Shown: positions 17,468 through 27,268 of the stretch, in pieces | Layout of the letters: each line of letters begins with the position of its first letter | Numbering within the stretch: position 1 is the stretch's first letter | Assembly: GCF_900101825.1 (NCBI RefSeq) | Contig: NZ_FNAG01000013.1 | Location: forward strand, 42,175-106,174 | Source: Aquimonas voraii | GTDB taxonomy: Bacteria; Pseudomonadota; Gammaproteobacteria; Xanthomonadales; Xanthomonadaceae | Direction: 5' to 3' | Length of the DNA: 64,000 nt | Translations under genes and position numbers: made by a program | The notes under the pieces: generated by a model | What the model was told of the DNA's origin: nothing | Databases searched by the model: none | What the model saw: the letters and a program-made list of their open reading frames with translations, nothing else

Positions 17468-20323
17468 ATGTCAAAGTTCAACCCGCTGTCGGGTGCTATT
17501 CGCTTCGCGCTCGTCGCCGGTACCGCCGCTCTCGTGGCAGCTCCGGCCTACGCCCAGGAAGAAGAAACGCCCACCTCGCTTGACCAGATCGTGGTCACCG
17601 GCTCGCGCATCCAGAGCCAGACTGTGACCGCGTCCGCCCCGGTCACTGAAATCCAGCGCGAAGACTTCGCGCTCTCCGGTGCGACCCGCGTTGACGACCT
17701 CGTCAACCAGTACCCCCAGCTGAACCCGGCCTTTGACTCACAAGAGAACAACGGCGCCACCGGCTACGCCACCGTCTCCCTGCGCAACCTGGGCCCGGAA
17801 CGCACCCTGACCCTGGTCAATGGCCGTCGCCTGCCGCCGGGCCCGACGGGTGAGCTGCGCGACATCAGCATCATTCCCGCGGCGCTGATCAACCGCGTCG
17901 ACATCCTGACCGGCGGTGCGTCCGCGGTGTACGGCTCCGACGCCGTCGCCGGCGTCGTGAACTTCGTGCTCGACACCGAGTTCGAGGGCTTCAGCATCAA
18001 CGCGGGCTACTCGGCCTACCAGCACGACAACCGCAACAGCTACATGCAGGGCCTGCAGGACGAGTCCGGCTTCGAGTACGAAGACGGCAACTCCGGCTTC
18101 GACGGCGCCAGCCGCAACCTTGACCTGGCCTGGGGCGGCGCGATCGGCGACGGTTCCGGCCACGCCATGGCTTGGGTGACCTACCGCGAGAACGATCCGC
18201 TGTTCCACGCCCAGCGCGACTACTCCTCGTGCGCGCTTGATGCCACCGGCACGTTCTGCGGCGGCTCGGCCACCAGCGATACCGGCAACTTCGTTGTCAG
18301 CCAGGCCGGTGTCCGCAACGGCGCCTTCGCCTCGTTCGACAGCACCGGCCGCTGGTCGAACGGCGTGCGTAACCTCTACAACTACGCTCCGCCGAACTAC
18401 TACCAGCGTCCGGATGAGCGCTACACCGCCGGCACCGCGATCAGCTACGAGGTGAACGAGTACTTCACCCCGTACTTCGAAGCCATGCTGGTGAACCGCA
18501 AGGACAGCATCCAGATCGCCGAGTCCGGCGCCTTCAACGTCGGTCTGACCGGCCAGAGCTGCGCCAACCCCATCTTCGGTTCGCTGTGCGCCGACCTGGG
18601 CCTGAATCCTGATCTGCCCTTCAACGTGGGCGTGCTGCGCCGCAACGTCGAGGGTGGCCCGCGCATCACCCGCACCAGCGACTTCTCCTATCGCTTCGTG
18701 GTGGGCGCGAAGGGTGCGCTGGGTGAGATCTGGAACTACGATGCCTCGTACACGTTCGCGCGCACGAGCAACGACACCCAGGGCTCGAACGACTTCCTGA
18801 TCTCGCGCATCCGCAGTGGCCTGCTGGGCTGCCCCGCCGGCTCCTTCGCTGGCTGCCAGTTCTGGAACGTCTGGCGTGACGGTGGCGCGACTGCCGAGGC
18901 GGCGAACGCCCTGGCCGGCACCAGCTTCAACAAGACCGACACCGAGATGGAGGTGTTCAACGCCTTCGCCACCGGCGACCTCGGCTTCGGCCTGCCCTGG
19001 GCCGGCGGCTCGACCATCTTCAGCGTGTTCGGTGTCGAGCACCGCCGTGAAGCCTTCTCGTCGGTGTCGGACAACGACAGCGCGGCGGGCAACTTCGCCG
19101 GCGCCGGTGCCGCCCAGCCGCCGATCGACGGCCAGACCAAGGTCAACGAAGTCTTCATGGAAGCCCTGGTCCCGCTGTTCGCTGGCGATGGCGCCTTCCG
19201 CTCGCTGGACCTCGACCTCGGCTACCGCTACTCCGACTATGACCGTGCCGGCGGCGCCAACACCTACAAGATCGGCCTGATCGGCGAGATCGGCATGGTG
19301 CGTCCGCGCGTGGGCTACAACCGCGCCATCCGCGCGCCGGGCATCAACAACCTGTTCTCGCTGCAGCGCACTGCCCTGTACGCGGGCGCCGATCCGTGCG
19401 CGGGCCCGGTGTCTGCCTCCACGGGTCTTGTTTCGAGCGGGCGCACCCCGGAAGAGTGCGCGCGCACCGGCGTCACGGCCGCGCAGTACGGCAACATCCT
19501 GAACAACCCGGCGGGCCAGAACAACCAGTTCATCGGTGGTAACCCGAACCTCGAGCCGGAGCAGGCCGATACCTACACCGTGGGCCTGGTGGTGACGCCG
19601 ACCGACGACCTGTCGATCGCGCTGGACTACTACAACATCCAGATCGAGGACACCATCACCGGCATCGGTGCGCCGACGATCCTGCGTACCTGTCTGGACA
19701 CCGGTCTGGCTTCTATCTGTGACCTGATCCAGCGCGGCCCCGACGGCGACCTGTGGCAGGCCGACAGCAACTTCGTGGTCAACACCACCCAGAACTTCGG
19801 TGAGCTGTCCACGAACGGCGTCGACCTGAACGTCAACTACACCTTCGAAGCTCTGGGTGGCCGCTTCTTCACCAACTTCGTCGGCACCTACATCCTCGAA
19901 CAGGAAGTCTCGCCGCTGCCCGGCGTGCCGAACACGGCGTTCGATTGCGCTGGCCTGATCAACGAAAGCTGCCGCACGCAGGATTGGCGCCATATCGCCA
20001 ATGTCCGCTACTCGCGCGACAGCTGGTCGCTGAACCTGCGCTGGCGTCACTTCGGCGCGATCGACTACGTGTCGGTCGACGGCGAACCGCTCGAGGACGA
20101 CCTGCTGCTCGCCGAGCGTGGCGGGATCGGTAGCTACAACTACCTCGACCTGTCCGGCTCGCTGGCTCTGGCCGACAACATCGACCTGACCTTGGGCATC
20201 AACAACATCGTTGACAAGGAGCCGCCGCTGGTGGGTGTTGACAACGCCACCAACGCCAACGCTCCGGGCGGCTACGACCAGCTGGGTCGCTTCATCTTCA
20301 GCAGCATCAACGTGCGCTTCTAA
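17468..20323 (+). CDS. TonB-dependent outer-membrane receptor
   Basis: A 951-residue outer-membrane active-transport barrel. A signal peptide ends at AYAQ near residue 30. The plug follows, beginning [11 protein letters not shown] and including [11 protein letters not shown] and the [23 protein letters not shown] segment typical of plugs. The barrel ends in the expected aromatic residue (SSINVRF). Cysteine pairs in extracellular loops suggest disulfides. GGAG precedes the ATG, and a strong terminator follows. The ligand is not readable. The adjacent oxygenase and methyltransferase genes suggest a specialised, possibly peptide or modified-compound, uptake system. Confidence 0.93.
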   Translation: MSKFNPLSGAIRFALVAGTAALVAAPAYAQEEETPTSLDQIVVTGSRIQSQTVTASAPVTEIQREDFALSGATRVDDLVNQYPQLNPAFDSQENNGATGYATVSLRNLGPERTLTLVNGRRLPPGPTGELRDISIIPAALINRVDILTGGASAVYGSDAVAGVVNFVLDTEFEGFSINAGYSAYQHDNRNSYMQGLQDESGFEYEDGNSGFDGASRNLDLAWGGAIGDGSGHAMAWVTYRENDPLFHAQRDYSSCALDATGTFCGGSATSDTGNFVVSQAGVRNGAFASFDSTGRWSNGVRNLYNYAPPNYYQRPDERYTAGTAISYEVNEYFTPYFEAMLVNRKDSIQIAESGAFNVGLTGQSCANPIFGSLCADLGLNPDLPFNVGVLRRNVEGGPRITRTSDFSYRFVVGAKGALGEIWNYDASYTFARTSNDTQGSNDFLISRIRSGLLGCPAGSFAGCQFWNVWRDGGATAEAANALAGTSFNKTDTEMEVFNAFATGDLGFGLPWAGGSTIFSVFGVEHRREAFSSVSDNDSAAGNFAGAGAAQPPIDGQTKVNEVFMEALVPLFAGDGAFRSLDLDLGYRYSDYDRAGGANTYKIGLIGEIGMVRPRVGYNRAIRAPGINNLFSLQRTALYAGADPCAGPVSASTGLVSSGRTPEECARTGVTAAQYGNILNNPAGQNNQFIGGNPNLEPEQADTYTVGLVVTPTDDLSIALDYYNIQIEDTITGIGAPTILRTCLDTGLASICDLIQRGPDGDLWQADSNFVVNTTQNFGELSTNGVDLNVNYTFEALGGRFFTNFVGTYILEQEVSPLPGVPNTAFDCAGLINESCRTQDWRHIANVRYSRDSWSLNLRWRHFGAIDYVSVDGEPLEDDLLLAERGGIGSYNYLDLSGSLALADNIDLTLGINNIVDKEPPLVGVDNATNANAPGGYDQLGRFIFSSINVRF

Positions 20324-20346
20324 TCGAGCACCACGTGCAGCACCTG

Positions 20347-20377
20347 GACGGCGGGCCTCGGCCCGCCGTCTTTTTTT
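20347..20377 (+). terminator. Terminator after the TonB receptor gene
   Basis: A perfect 10-bp stem, GACGGCGGGC with its complement, has a four-base loop and is followed by seven T. Confidence 0.95.
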
Positions 20378-20787
20378 GCCCCATGGACAAGGCAGGCAGC
20401 AGCCCGCCGCGGACCCCATTCCGCGATCGCACGCGTGAGTACAGCTGGAGCACCAGTCCGCCCGGCGCCGGAAGCTCGCAAGCGCCAGGCCGCGCCGGGG
20501 GATACGCCCGGGTGGTCAACCTGGACCACTGGCCCCGACCAGCTTCAACGGTGCGCTTGCCTCGTCAGAAACGAGCGGACAATTGCGATGGGAGGGTGGC
20601 CGTTGGATCGCATCTGCGGGCCGGCAACTTGGAGAGCCCCCGCGGCAGGGCTATCCCGCTGCTCTACTCCGCCACATCCGCGATCGCTGCGCGGCGACGC
20701 GAGGCGGACTCGGCGAGACGGCCTGCCCTGGATGCCGCGAGCGCAGGGCTGCGAGCGTGATTCCTGAAAGATCACGACCCCACTGGC
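20378..20787. other. Non-coding spacer
   Basis: 410 bases between convergent genes. Short frames are open but show no protein-like composition. I see no repeat, RNA gene or terminator, apart from a weak GTGAT/ATCAC stem near 20769-20787 after the hydroxylase gene. Confidence 0.5.
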
Positions 20788-22050
20788 TCAGCCCCGCTCG
20801 AATTCGGGCAGGGCGGCACTGATCTCGCGAACCATGTCGCGCTCGGCCAACGACAGCAGTGGATTCCATACATCGAAAATCAGGACGACGCGAAGTTCAT
20901 CGCTGTCGTTCCGCGCTTCGTGCTCGATGCTGTCGTCGAAAATCAGCACCTCGCCCACCTTCCAACGGCGCTGCTCGAAGCCGACCCGGTACAGGCAATG
21001 CTCCGGCACGATCAGGGGCAGATGGACCACCAACCTCGCGTTGGTCTCCCCATGGTGCGGCGGGATATGGGTGTGTGGGGCAAGCGCGGAAAACATCGCG
21101 TTGGGACAGAGTCCGCCGATATCGGCCATTTCGACCTCGGCCAGGGCCTCGGCGGTACGTGGACAGGCACGCAGGTGATCCTCTACAGGTGCACCGTGCT
21201 GCCAGAGGAAGTAGCTGCTCCAACGAGTTGAATGGTTGAGCTCCTTCCACTGGTTCACCGGAGTGCCCGGTTCGTACGCGACGTAGGGCTGGAATTCCGC
21301 CTGCGCCTCAGCATGAACGGCATTGAGCTCCTCCCTGATCTCCGCAGTGCGCCGCTCAAGAGCGCTCACCCAGGCGAACTGCGCGCGCTCGAAAAAGGGC
21401 TCGGCAGGCAGGCGCGGAACCAGAAGCCGGTTCGGCTTCGACGGGTAGGGCTGTGACCGCCCCGCCAGCAAGGCCCCTGCCTCACGCCAGCGCTCGGCCT
21501 CACTGGGGCTGAGTTTCTCGCGGGCGACACCTAGGCGGGCTTCCAGAAACTCGCTCAGGGCATCGCTGGCTCGATCGACGCAGTGCTTGGCGTGTGCGAG
21601 CGCCGTACGCAGCTGAGGCGGCCATGCGCGCTCCGGCGGCGCCACCTGCAGAGCATTCCGATAGTGCGATGCCGCGGCACGCGGACCCGCCTCGCGCTCA
21701 ATCAGGGCGGCCTTGGCAAGCAGCGCGGGGAGACAGTATGGATCCAGACTCAGGGCCTGGGTCAGGGCCCTCGCCTCGCCATCAGAATCCGCGCGCTCGC
21801 GTAGGGCCATGGCAAGGCTGACCAGGGTCATGGGCTCGCCTGGTGCCGCCCGATGCGCCTGCTGCAGGAGTTCGATCGCCTCGATGGTCGCTCCGCGGTG
21901 CAGCGCCTCCATGCCTAGGTGGTGCAGGGCGAGCGGATGATCTGGCCTGAGCTGGCGGACCTGACGCCAAAGCGAAACCGCTTGCGCCACCTGCCCATGC
22001 TGAACCGCGCGAAGTGCGGCCTGCACCAGTGCTTCGATGTTCTGCTGCAT
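20788..22050 (-). CDS. TPR protein with aspartyl/asparaginyl beta-hydroxylase domain
   Basis: A 420-residue cytoplasmic protein. Residues about 1-155 are tetratricopeptide-like repeats (for example DHPLALHHLGMEALHRG). Residues about 230-415 form a 2-oxoglutarate/Fe(II) oxygenase of the aspartyl beta-hydroxylase family. The iron histidines lie in HHGETNARLVVHLPL near residue 330 and in FDDSIEHEARND near residue 376; the arginine of LRVVLIFDVW should bind 2-oxoglutarate. The architecture (repeat domain plus AspH domain) matches known AspH-like proteins. Its substrate could be a protein or peptide from this locus. It is transcribed towards the TonB receptor. Confidence 0.88.
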   Translation of the reverse strand: MQQNIEALVQAALRAVQHGQVAQAVSLWRQVRQLRPDHPLALHHLGMEALHRGATIEAIELLQQAHRAAPGEPMTLVSLAMALRERADSDGEARALTQALSLDPYCLPALLAKAALIEREAGPRAAASHYRNALQVAPPERAWPPQLRTALAHAKHCVDRASDALSEFLEARLGVAREKLSPSEAERWREAGALLAGRSQPYPSKPNRLLVPRLPAEPFFERAQFAWVSALERRTAEIREELNAVHAEAQAEFQPYVAYEPGTPVNQWKELNHSTRWSSYFLWQHGAPVEDHLRACPRTAEALAEVEMADIGGLCPNAMFSALAPHTHIPPHHGETNARLVVHLPLIVPEHCLYRVGFEQRRWKVGEVLIFDDSIEHEARNDSDELRVVLIFDVWNPLLSLAERDMVREISAALPEFERG

Positions 22051-22272
22051 CCGTCCCGCCTCGTGACTTGGTCCTGATCCGCCTGCAAGGATAGCCCCAG
22101 CCGACTAGCCTGGGGCCCCAATGCCTCGATCGATATACTTGCTGGCCGCGGGCGTGTCGGAGAACGCGCGGTTTCCCGCAGCTCGCTCTCCCAAGTCGCG
22201 CTCGGAACCACTTGGCGAGGTCCGCAACGACTGATCGATCGCCCCTCGACACCGCTCGCCCAACACGCGCCG

Positions 22273-23256
22273 ATGCGCCCCAAAGATTCCGGAGTTCACT
22301 TGAGCCTTTCGCAGTGGGAGACCTACTACCGAAGCGGTGCCGTCGCGACCGGCCCCGTGGGCCTTGACGGTCTCTATGACCTAGAACTGCAGGAGGCCTG
22401 GCAAGCCTTCTTCGATCAGCTGCCCGCCGATGCTCGCCTGCTGGACATCGGCACCGGCAACGGCGTGCTGCCGCTGATGGCGCTGAAAGCCGCGCAGCGA
22501 CGCGGCGAGAAATGGTCGATCGACGCCACCGACTTGGCCCAGATCGATCCCGTCAACTCCGTCAGCGGAGGGGCGCACAGGTATGCCGGCGTGCGCTTCC
22601 ATCCAGGCGTCGCCAATGAACGCCTGCCTTTCACAGCCGCGAGTTTCGACGGCGTAAGCGGGCACTACGCACTCGAATACGGGAACACCTCTGCCTCGCT
22701 CGCCGAGGTGGCGCGCGTACTGGCTTCCGGCGGACACGCCCAGTTCGTCCTGCATCATGCGGAGTCGGTGCTGATGGACTCCGCGCGGCACTCGATGGCG
22801 GAATGCGATCTGGTCTTCAAGCAGACCCGCATCTACCGGAAACTGCATCGCTTGGTCAGCGCCGACCAACCATCCCAAGACTTCCTTCGGAACGCCCAGC
22901 AGGAGCTCTCGGCGGCGATCCGTCAACTGCGCCAAGCGCTTGAACAGCGGCGCCACGATCGCCCCGAATCAGGACGAATCCTGGAGATCGCCCTGGACGC
23001 CGCCCGCAGCCTGTTGGCCGCACGCACCCGTACCCGCCCCAGCTTGGTCGGGCTGGAGGTAGACCGCGCCGAGGAAGACCTGCGCGCAGCATGGCGCCGA
23101 CTCAACGACCTCACCCGGCATGCCGTCGACGCCGCGGGCTTTGCGCGCGTCTGCCGGGAGGCCGACAGTGCCGGCTTCGAAATTCTCAAGTCGGAGCCGA
23201 TCTTCCACGCGGCGACGAATCTTGTCGGCTGGCAGCTCAGTCTGAGAAAGCGCTGA
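22273..23256 (+). CDS. SAM-dependent methyltransferase (class I)
   Basis: A 327-residue cytoplasmic protein. LLDIGTGNGVLPL near residues 56-68 is the SAM-binding motif I; DATDLAQIDP holds the acidic ribose ligand, and DGVSGHYALEY with the following EVARVLASGGHAQFVLHH gives the motif IV-V region. The C-terminal half has a long charged helix (about 200-275), unusual for small-molecule methyltransferases. The ATG at 22273 lacks a good ribosome site; a TTG at codon 10 has GGAG five bases upstream and may be the true start. It is flanked by two TPR-oxygenase genes. Confidence 0.82.
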   Translation: MRPKDSGVHLSLSQWETYYRSGAVATGPVGLDGLYDLELQEAWQAFFDQLPADARLLDIGTGNGVLPLMALKAAQRRGEKWSIDATDLAQIDPVNSVSGGAHRYAGVRFHPGVANERLPFTAASFDGVSGHYALEYGNTSASLAEVARVLASGGHAQFVLHHAESVLMDSARHSMAECDLVFKQTRIYRKLHRLVSADQPSQDFLRNAQQELSAAIRQLRQALEQRRHDRPESGRILEIALDAARSLLAARTRTRPSLVGLEVDRAEEDLRAAWRRLNDLTRHAVDAAGFARVCREADSAGFEILKSEPIFHAATNLVGWQLSLRKR

Positions 23257-23277
23257 GCCCGCCACTCGGACCTTTCC

Positions 23278-25203
23278 TCAGTACGCTTGGACTCGGCCCA
23301 CTGGAAGCATGTCGAATGCGACGGTGATGCGCGGCTCAGCATCGTCGAAAGGCACGGTGCCGTGCCAAAGGTAGGACGGGAAGAGAGCGACATGCCCCGC
23401 TCGCGGCTGGATGATTCGCCGCGGCTGCAGGTCCAGCCCAAGTTCCAGCGGTGGCTGCCCCAACTGCAGCGCACCTGCCGTGATCCCGCCATGAGCGCTT
23501 TCCCCGGCTTCAGACACGGATGGAGGAAGAGCGACGTAGAAGGCCGAACTCATCCAACCCTCATTGTGGAAATGGTTCGCGTGGCTGCCCGACCTCCAGA
23601 GTTTCACCGACCAGGAGCCCGTGAATTGCACGCTGCGCCCAAGGCGGCCAAGAAACGGATGGCGCTCTTCAGAACGAAGTCCAGCGAGCCAAGCCTCGAT
23701 CGTCGAGAGCAACGCTTGCCGGAGCACCTCGATCCTCGGCTCGCCACGCCCGAACAGGCGGCCGGGCGTCTGTGAACCACCGCGCAGGCTTTGCGCCACG
23801 GGCTGCGTCTTCGCTCGATGCAGTGGCTCAAGTGCGTCCCGCAGATCGTCAAGGAAGTCAGGCATGTCGCGCCAGCCGCGAGGCACATCGATCGGGCGCA
23901 ACGCCACCAGACGCTCGAAGCCACACAGCCAGTCCTCGCGAGGGTCCCCAAGCAGACGCCATGCGGTCGCGAGATACGCCCAAGTTTCCTGGCGCTGTGG
24001 ATCGAGCGCCAGGGTGCGTTCGGCGCGGGCGGCAGCGGCCGACCACTGTCCGGACTTGAGCAGATGGCGCACGTAGGCATTGTTGAAACTGGGATCCTGA
24101 GCGCCGAGGCTGCGGTCAGCCTCGGCGTACAACGAGGCCGCCCGTTCGGACTGGCCGGAGATCTCCAGAGCGTTGGCCTGCAGCGCGATCAATCGCGGAT
24201 GGTCCTCGCGTCGACGCAACTCCTGCAGTCGCTCGAAAGCCTCCTCGCCACGCTTGGTCTCGATGAGGAAGCGGACGTAGCCAACTTGTAGCTCGGTGTT
24301 TTCCGGCTGCGCCTCGACCGCCTTGCGGAAGAAAGCGGCATCGTTCGACTCGGGCGCGACCAGCCCCGCTTCGCCAGCCCCGTACTCCCAATCAAGGTTC
24401 GCGCGAGTGGTGTAGGCGGGCGCGAATCCCGGAAAGCGTTCCAACAACAGACTGGAAGCCTCGCGGGCATCCTCGATCCGCAGGCAATCGATCAGCGCCC
24501 CCACTTCCGCATCAAGTACCTCGGGGCCCACCTCACCGAGTCGGCGGGATTCGCGATAAGCCTCGACTGCATCCTCGGGCCGACCAGCGAGACGCAATAC
24601 GCCCGCGAGACTGGCCCACAGCAGTGTCGAACCTGGCTCCAGCGCAAGGGCCCTGCGCAGGGCGGACTCGGCGGCTGCGAGATCGCTGTTATCGCGCAGC
24701 GCGCTTCCCAGGGCATGCCACGCACGTACGAGACGCTCATCAAGTTCGAGGGCGCGGCGGAGGCTGGCCATGGCGGCGAGTCGCTGGTCCCGGCCGTGGC
24801 TGGAGGAGACATGATCCGCTCCGCCAACTCTCGAGAGAGAAAGCTGCACCAGGCCCAGTTCTCCCCAGGCAGCAGCGTCTGTCGGCGCAACGCTCAGATA
24901 GCGCCGCCAGGCCAACTCGGCGTCCGCCCAGCGACCCTGTCGCGCCAGAAAGCGGGCGTGGTTGCCCAAGATGATGGGTTGCCCAGGCACCAAACCCAGC
25001 GCCGTGCGAAACGCATGTTCAGCCTCCTCCAAGGCGCCAGCCTGCGCCGCGCAGAGAGCGAGCGCATGCTGAGCGTCAGGCGCCAAGGCTTGTCGCCTCG
25101 CGAGCTCTCGAGCCTGGGCGAGCATGGACGCTCCTCGTCCACGGGACACCTCGCGCATCAGCGTGGACACCAGCTCGGCGGACGTGCGGTCCATCAGGCG
25201 CAT
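23278..25203 (-). CDS. TPR protein with putative 2OG-Fe(II) oxygenase domain
   Basis: A 641-residue cytoplasmic protein. Tetratricopeptide-like repeats fill about residues 1-420 (for example AWGELGLVQLSLSR, LLWASLAGVLRLAGR). The last 180 residues match the 2OG-FeII_Oxy_5 type: SHANHFHNEGWMSSAFYV holds the first iron ligands, LFPSYLWHGTVPF the distal histidine, and RITVAFDM the arginine for 2-oxoglutarate. This is a different oxygenase family from the one at 20788, with the same N-terminal plan. Such TPR-oxygenases often sit near TonB receptors. The gene converges on the methyltransferase, with 21 bases between stops. Confidence 0.88.
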   Translation of the reverse strand: MRLMDRTSAELVSTLMREVSRGRGASMLAQARELARRQALAPDAQHALALCAAQAGALEEAEHAFRTALGLVPGQPIILGNHARFLARQGRWADAELAWRRYLSVAPTDAAAWGELGLVQLSLSRVGGADHVSSSHGRDQRLAAMASLRRALELDERLVRAWHALGSALRDNSDLAAAESALRRALALEPGSTLLWASLAGVLRLAGRPEDAVEAYRESRRLGEVGPEVLDAEVGALIDCLRIEDAREASSLLLERFPGFAPAYTTRANLDWEYGAGEAGLVAPESNDAAFFRKAVEAQPENTELQVGYVRFLIETKRGEEAFERLQELRRREDHPRLIALQANALEISGQSERAASLYAEADRSLGAQDPSFNNAYVRHLLKSGQWSAAAARAERTLALDPQRQETWAYLATAWRLLGDPREDWLCGFERLVALRPIDVPRGWRDMPDFLDDLRDALEPLHRAKTQPVAQSLRGGSQTPGRLFGRGEPRIEVLRQALLSTIEAWLAGLRSEERHPFLGRLGRSVQFTGSWSVKLWRSGSHANHFHNEGWMSSAFYVALPPSVSEAGESAHGGITAGALQLGQPPLELGLDLQPRRIIQPRAGHVALFPSYLWHGTVPFDDAEPRITVAFDMLPVGRVQAY

Positions 25204-25236
25204 TTCAGAGACTCGGTCCGTTTACAACCCTGTTGC

Positions 25237-25761
25237 TCAACCGGGACAGGGCCTCCCCTCGCCAGGAACACACGCTCCGCGCTGCATGCCATCAACCATG
25301 TTGCGGAATGCTTCCGCGCGCGAGCGACGCTCTGCCAAAGTCAAGCACTCAAGCGCCCCGAGCCGGGTCCCTGTGCTCGAAATGCGTTTGCAGATCTTGC
25401 GGTCCTCATCTTCAGGCTTGAGGACATCGTTGATCTGGGACTGCGCCGAGGCCAGCGACTGCTGCTTCTCCGCGGGCAACTCAGACACTCGTTCCACCAT
25501 GCCCAAGACTTCGACGATATGGGCGAATGCCGACTCAAGGCGATCCATGTCCCGCTTCTTGATGCGGCCATACTGCCCATCCCGGGCCATGTTCATGGAA
25601 AGCTCGATTTCATCCAGCAGGGCTTCGGCCTCGGTGCGTTGATCATTCTCGGCCGCAACGGTTCCACCACTTTCAGGCGCACCTCCCGAGCCGAGATCCC
25701 GGGCAGAGACCATCAATGGCAGAGCGATCAGAATAGCCAACAGCATTCGAAGCAGTTTCAC
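25237..25761 (-). CDS. Small exported protein with a Cys/TGTRL motif
   Basis: A 174-residue protein. It starts at a GTG (25759-25761) with GAGGAAG about eight bases upstream and opens with a signal peptide (LLRMLLAILIALPLMVSARD). The mature part is helical and acidic. The C-terminus carries CKRISSTGTRLGALECL, a pattern I know from many small periplasmic proteins of Xanthomonadales and related groups, whose function is not established. Four cysteines could form two disulfides. It follows the TPR-oxygenase by 33 bases on the same strand and may be read through into it. Confidence 0.72.
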   Translation of the reverse strand: MKLLRMLLAILIALPLMVSARDLGSGGAPESGGTVAAENDQRTEAEALLDEIELSMNMARDGQYGRIKKRDMDRLESAFAHIVEVLGMVERVSELPAEKQQSLASAQSQINDVLKPEDEDRKICKRISSTGTRLGALECLTLAERRSRAEAFRNMVDGMQRGACVPGEGRPCPG

Positions 25762-26084
25762 TGGATCTTCCTCACTGGTCGGAGGCACCAAGTCCAACAG
25801 TCCGGCGCGCCGGACGCAAGTGCAACACGGAAACGAAGAGGCCGAGACGACGTCGGAGCCCTCTTCAGGCGCCTCGGACGCCGGAGGACGTCCACGGTGG
25901 GAACTGTACAGGGGAGGAGTCTTCGCACCTGCCTCAAGCAGCTTCGCCCCCCTGGTTCGAAAAGTTCCCCGCAGGAGCGGAAGACCCAAGGCCCCGCGCA
26001 ACCTGCCCTTGCAGCGCGTTGCACGGCGATGAGATGGAAGCCTCGAGAGGTCAGACCCGCCCCCCCTGATCCTCCCGCGTTCGA
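25762..26084. other. Non-coding spacer
   Basis: 323 bases between two co-directional small-protein genes. It should hold the promoter of the 25237 gene. I see no protein-like frame, repeat or terminator. Confidence 0.5.
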
Positions 26085-26564
26085 TCAGCGCAAGCGACGT
26101 ACTCGCAGACCTGTGCCTCCCGGCTTGCTCAACAGATAACCGCCCGCAAATGTCCTCCGGATGTTCACGATATCCCCGGATCTCAGCGGCCCACGCACGC
26201 CGCCTTCGGTCACGCGCCATATCTGGCCGTTTTCCAGGACCACTTCGCGCTGCCCCCCCTTCAGGGAACGCACGGCCGCAACTACGGCCTCGATCCTGTC
26301 GACTTGCGACGCGCGCTCAGCCTCAGGTTTGCTCAACTCGACCTGACGCTCGCTGAGGCCGAAGTCCTGCTCCGGGCGTGCTTCGGTCAAGCCTTGCCCA
26401 GAAGACAAATCGGCTGTCACGGGGGGGAAAGCACGGTCGTAGCAAGCGAGCCGCGCGCCCGGCTCGGTGAACTCTGCACAGGGATGCCCAGCCGCACACG
26501 CTTCGCCAGACCAGACCAAGGCCCCAAGGAGCCCAACCTTCCACGCCCACTGCATGCGATGCAC
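26085..26564 (-). CDS. Small exported protein, CYD motif, beta-strand C-terminus
   Basis: A 159-residue protein. The best start is a GTG at 26562-26564, with AGGAG seven bases upstream; ATG codons at 26579 and 26555 are less well placed. A signal peptide (KVGLLGALVWSGEACAAG) leads into HPCAEFTEPGARLACYDRAFP, a cysteine motif common in periplasmic proteins of Proteobacteria (C...RLxCYD). The C-terminal part (ENGQIWRVTEGG, GDIVNIRRTFAGGYLLS) looks like a small beta-barrel. The role is unknown. It lies at the end of the receptor/oxygenase group on the same strand as the two oxygenases. Confidence 0.72.
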   Translation of the reverse strand: MHRMQWAWKVGLLGALVWSGEACAAGHPCAEFTEPGARLACYDRAFPPVTADLSSGQGLTEARPEQDFGLSERQVELSKPEAERASQVDRIEAVVAAVRSLKGGQREVVLENGQIWRVTEGGVRGPLRSGDIVNIRRTFAGGYLLSKPGGTGLRVRRLR

Positions 26565-27016
26565 TGCAAGACTCCTCATGAACTCTGTGACGGTTGTGGT
26601 CGGAACGCCGCTGTCTCGCCGGGGATCCCATTCAAGTACAGCCCTCGCGCCGTGGCTATGGACCACACGCTTCGACCCTCGCCAGATGCTTTGTCCGCGA
26701 CCATCGCAATCGGATTCCCGTCTTGCGGGTTGCGCAGGCTCGTGGCCCACGCACGCGGTGACCGGACGCGGGCGGAGCTTACACGTCCTCAAGCGCCTTG
26801 GGCCGGGATGGATCACGGCCGATTGCCTGTAGAGCATCAAGACGAGGCCGCGCACGGCGACATCGAAAGATGACTGCATCTCTGCCCTGCCTGGTTGGCA
26901 GGGACCGGAACTGAGATCGCCAAGACAAGGAACGCATCGAGCCGAACATGCCAGCGTGGTTCGGCGAGACAGGTCGCTACCCGAGCGTGTCTCCGCACCA
27001 AGCCCCATCGGGGCGG
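26565..27016. other. Non-coding spacer
   Basis: About 450 bases between the small exported protein and the terminator at 27017. Several frames are open on both strands but lack codon bias or motifs. I see nothing further in it. Confidence 0.45.
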
Positions 27017-27061
27017 CAAAAGAAAACCCGCCAGCACAGGGGGAACTGCGCAAGGCGGGTT
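27017..27061 (-). terminator. Intrinsic terminator downstream of rimK
   Basis: An 8-bp stem (27025-27032 with 27054-27061) around a 21-base loop is followed on the minus strand by a T-rich tail. It ends either the rimB-rimK transcript or the candidate small RNA. Confidence 0.75.
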
Positions 27062-27154
27062 GAAGAGGTACTGCCCCGATACCGATGGATCTGCCAGTCA
27101 CGAAGACTTTAGGAGTGCCAAGCAGAGGACACGGCTCTAACAGCCTGCGCCGAC
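27017..27154 (-). ncRNA. Candidate orphan small RNA
   Basis: On the minus strand a promoter-like pair, TTGGCG (27185-27190) and TATTTA (27161-27166), is 18 bases apart and includes the most AT-rich spot of the region. About 138 bases later there is a good terminator: AACCCGCC/GGCGGGTT at 27061-27025 followed by TTCTTTT. No reading frame lies between. The alternative is that the terminator simply ends the rimK transcript 210 bases after its stop. Confidence 0.3.
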
Positions 27155-27268
27155 AGCGATTAAATAGTGGTTAAGCGTGGCTTGCGCCAACGTTAAACCA
27201 CCACTCCGAGCACCATCGGGTAGCCGAAGTACGCCAGACGCGCATCGACCGATGCCCGTTGTTGGATC

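Noticed and set aside
17738..20419. Open frame of 893 codons on the minus strand
   Set aside because: It is antisense to the TonB receptor, with the Val/Gly/Arg-rich composition of a shadow frame.
27207..27268. Protein-like stretch ending FGYPMVLGVVV after rimK
   Set aside because: Only about 20 residues, no start codon, and it continues into rimK out of frame; most likely chance.
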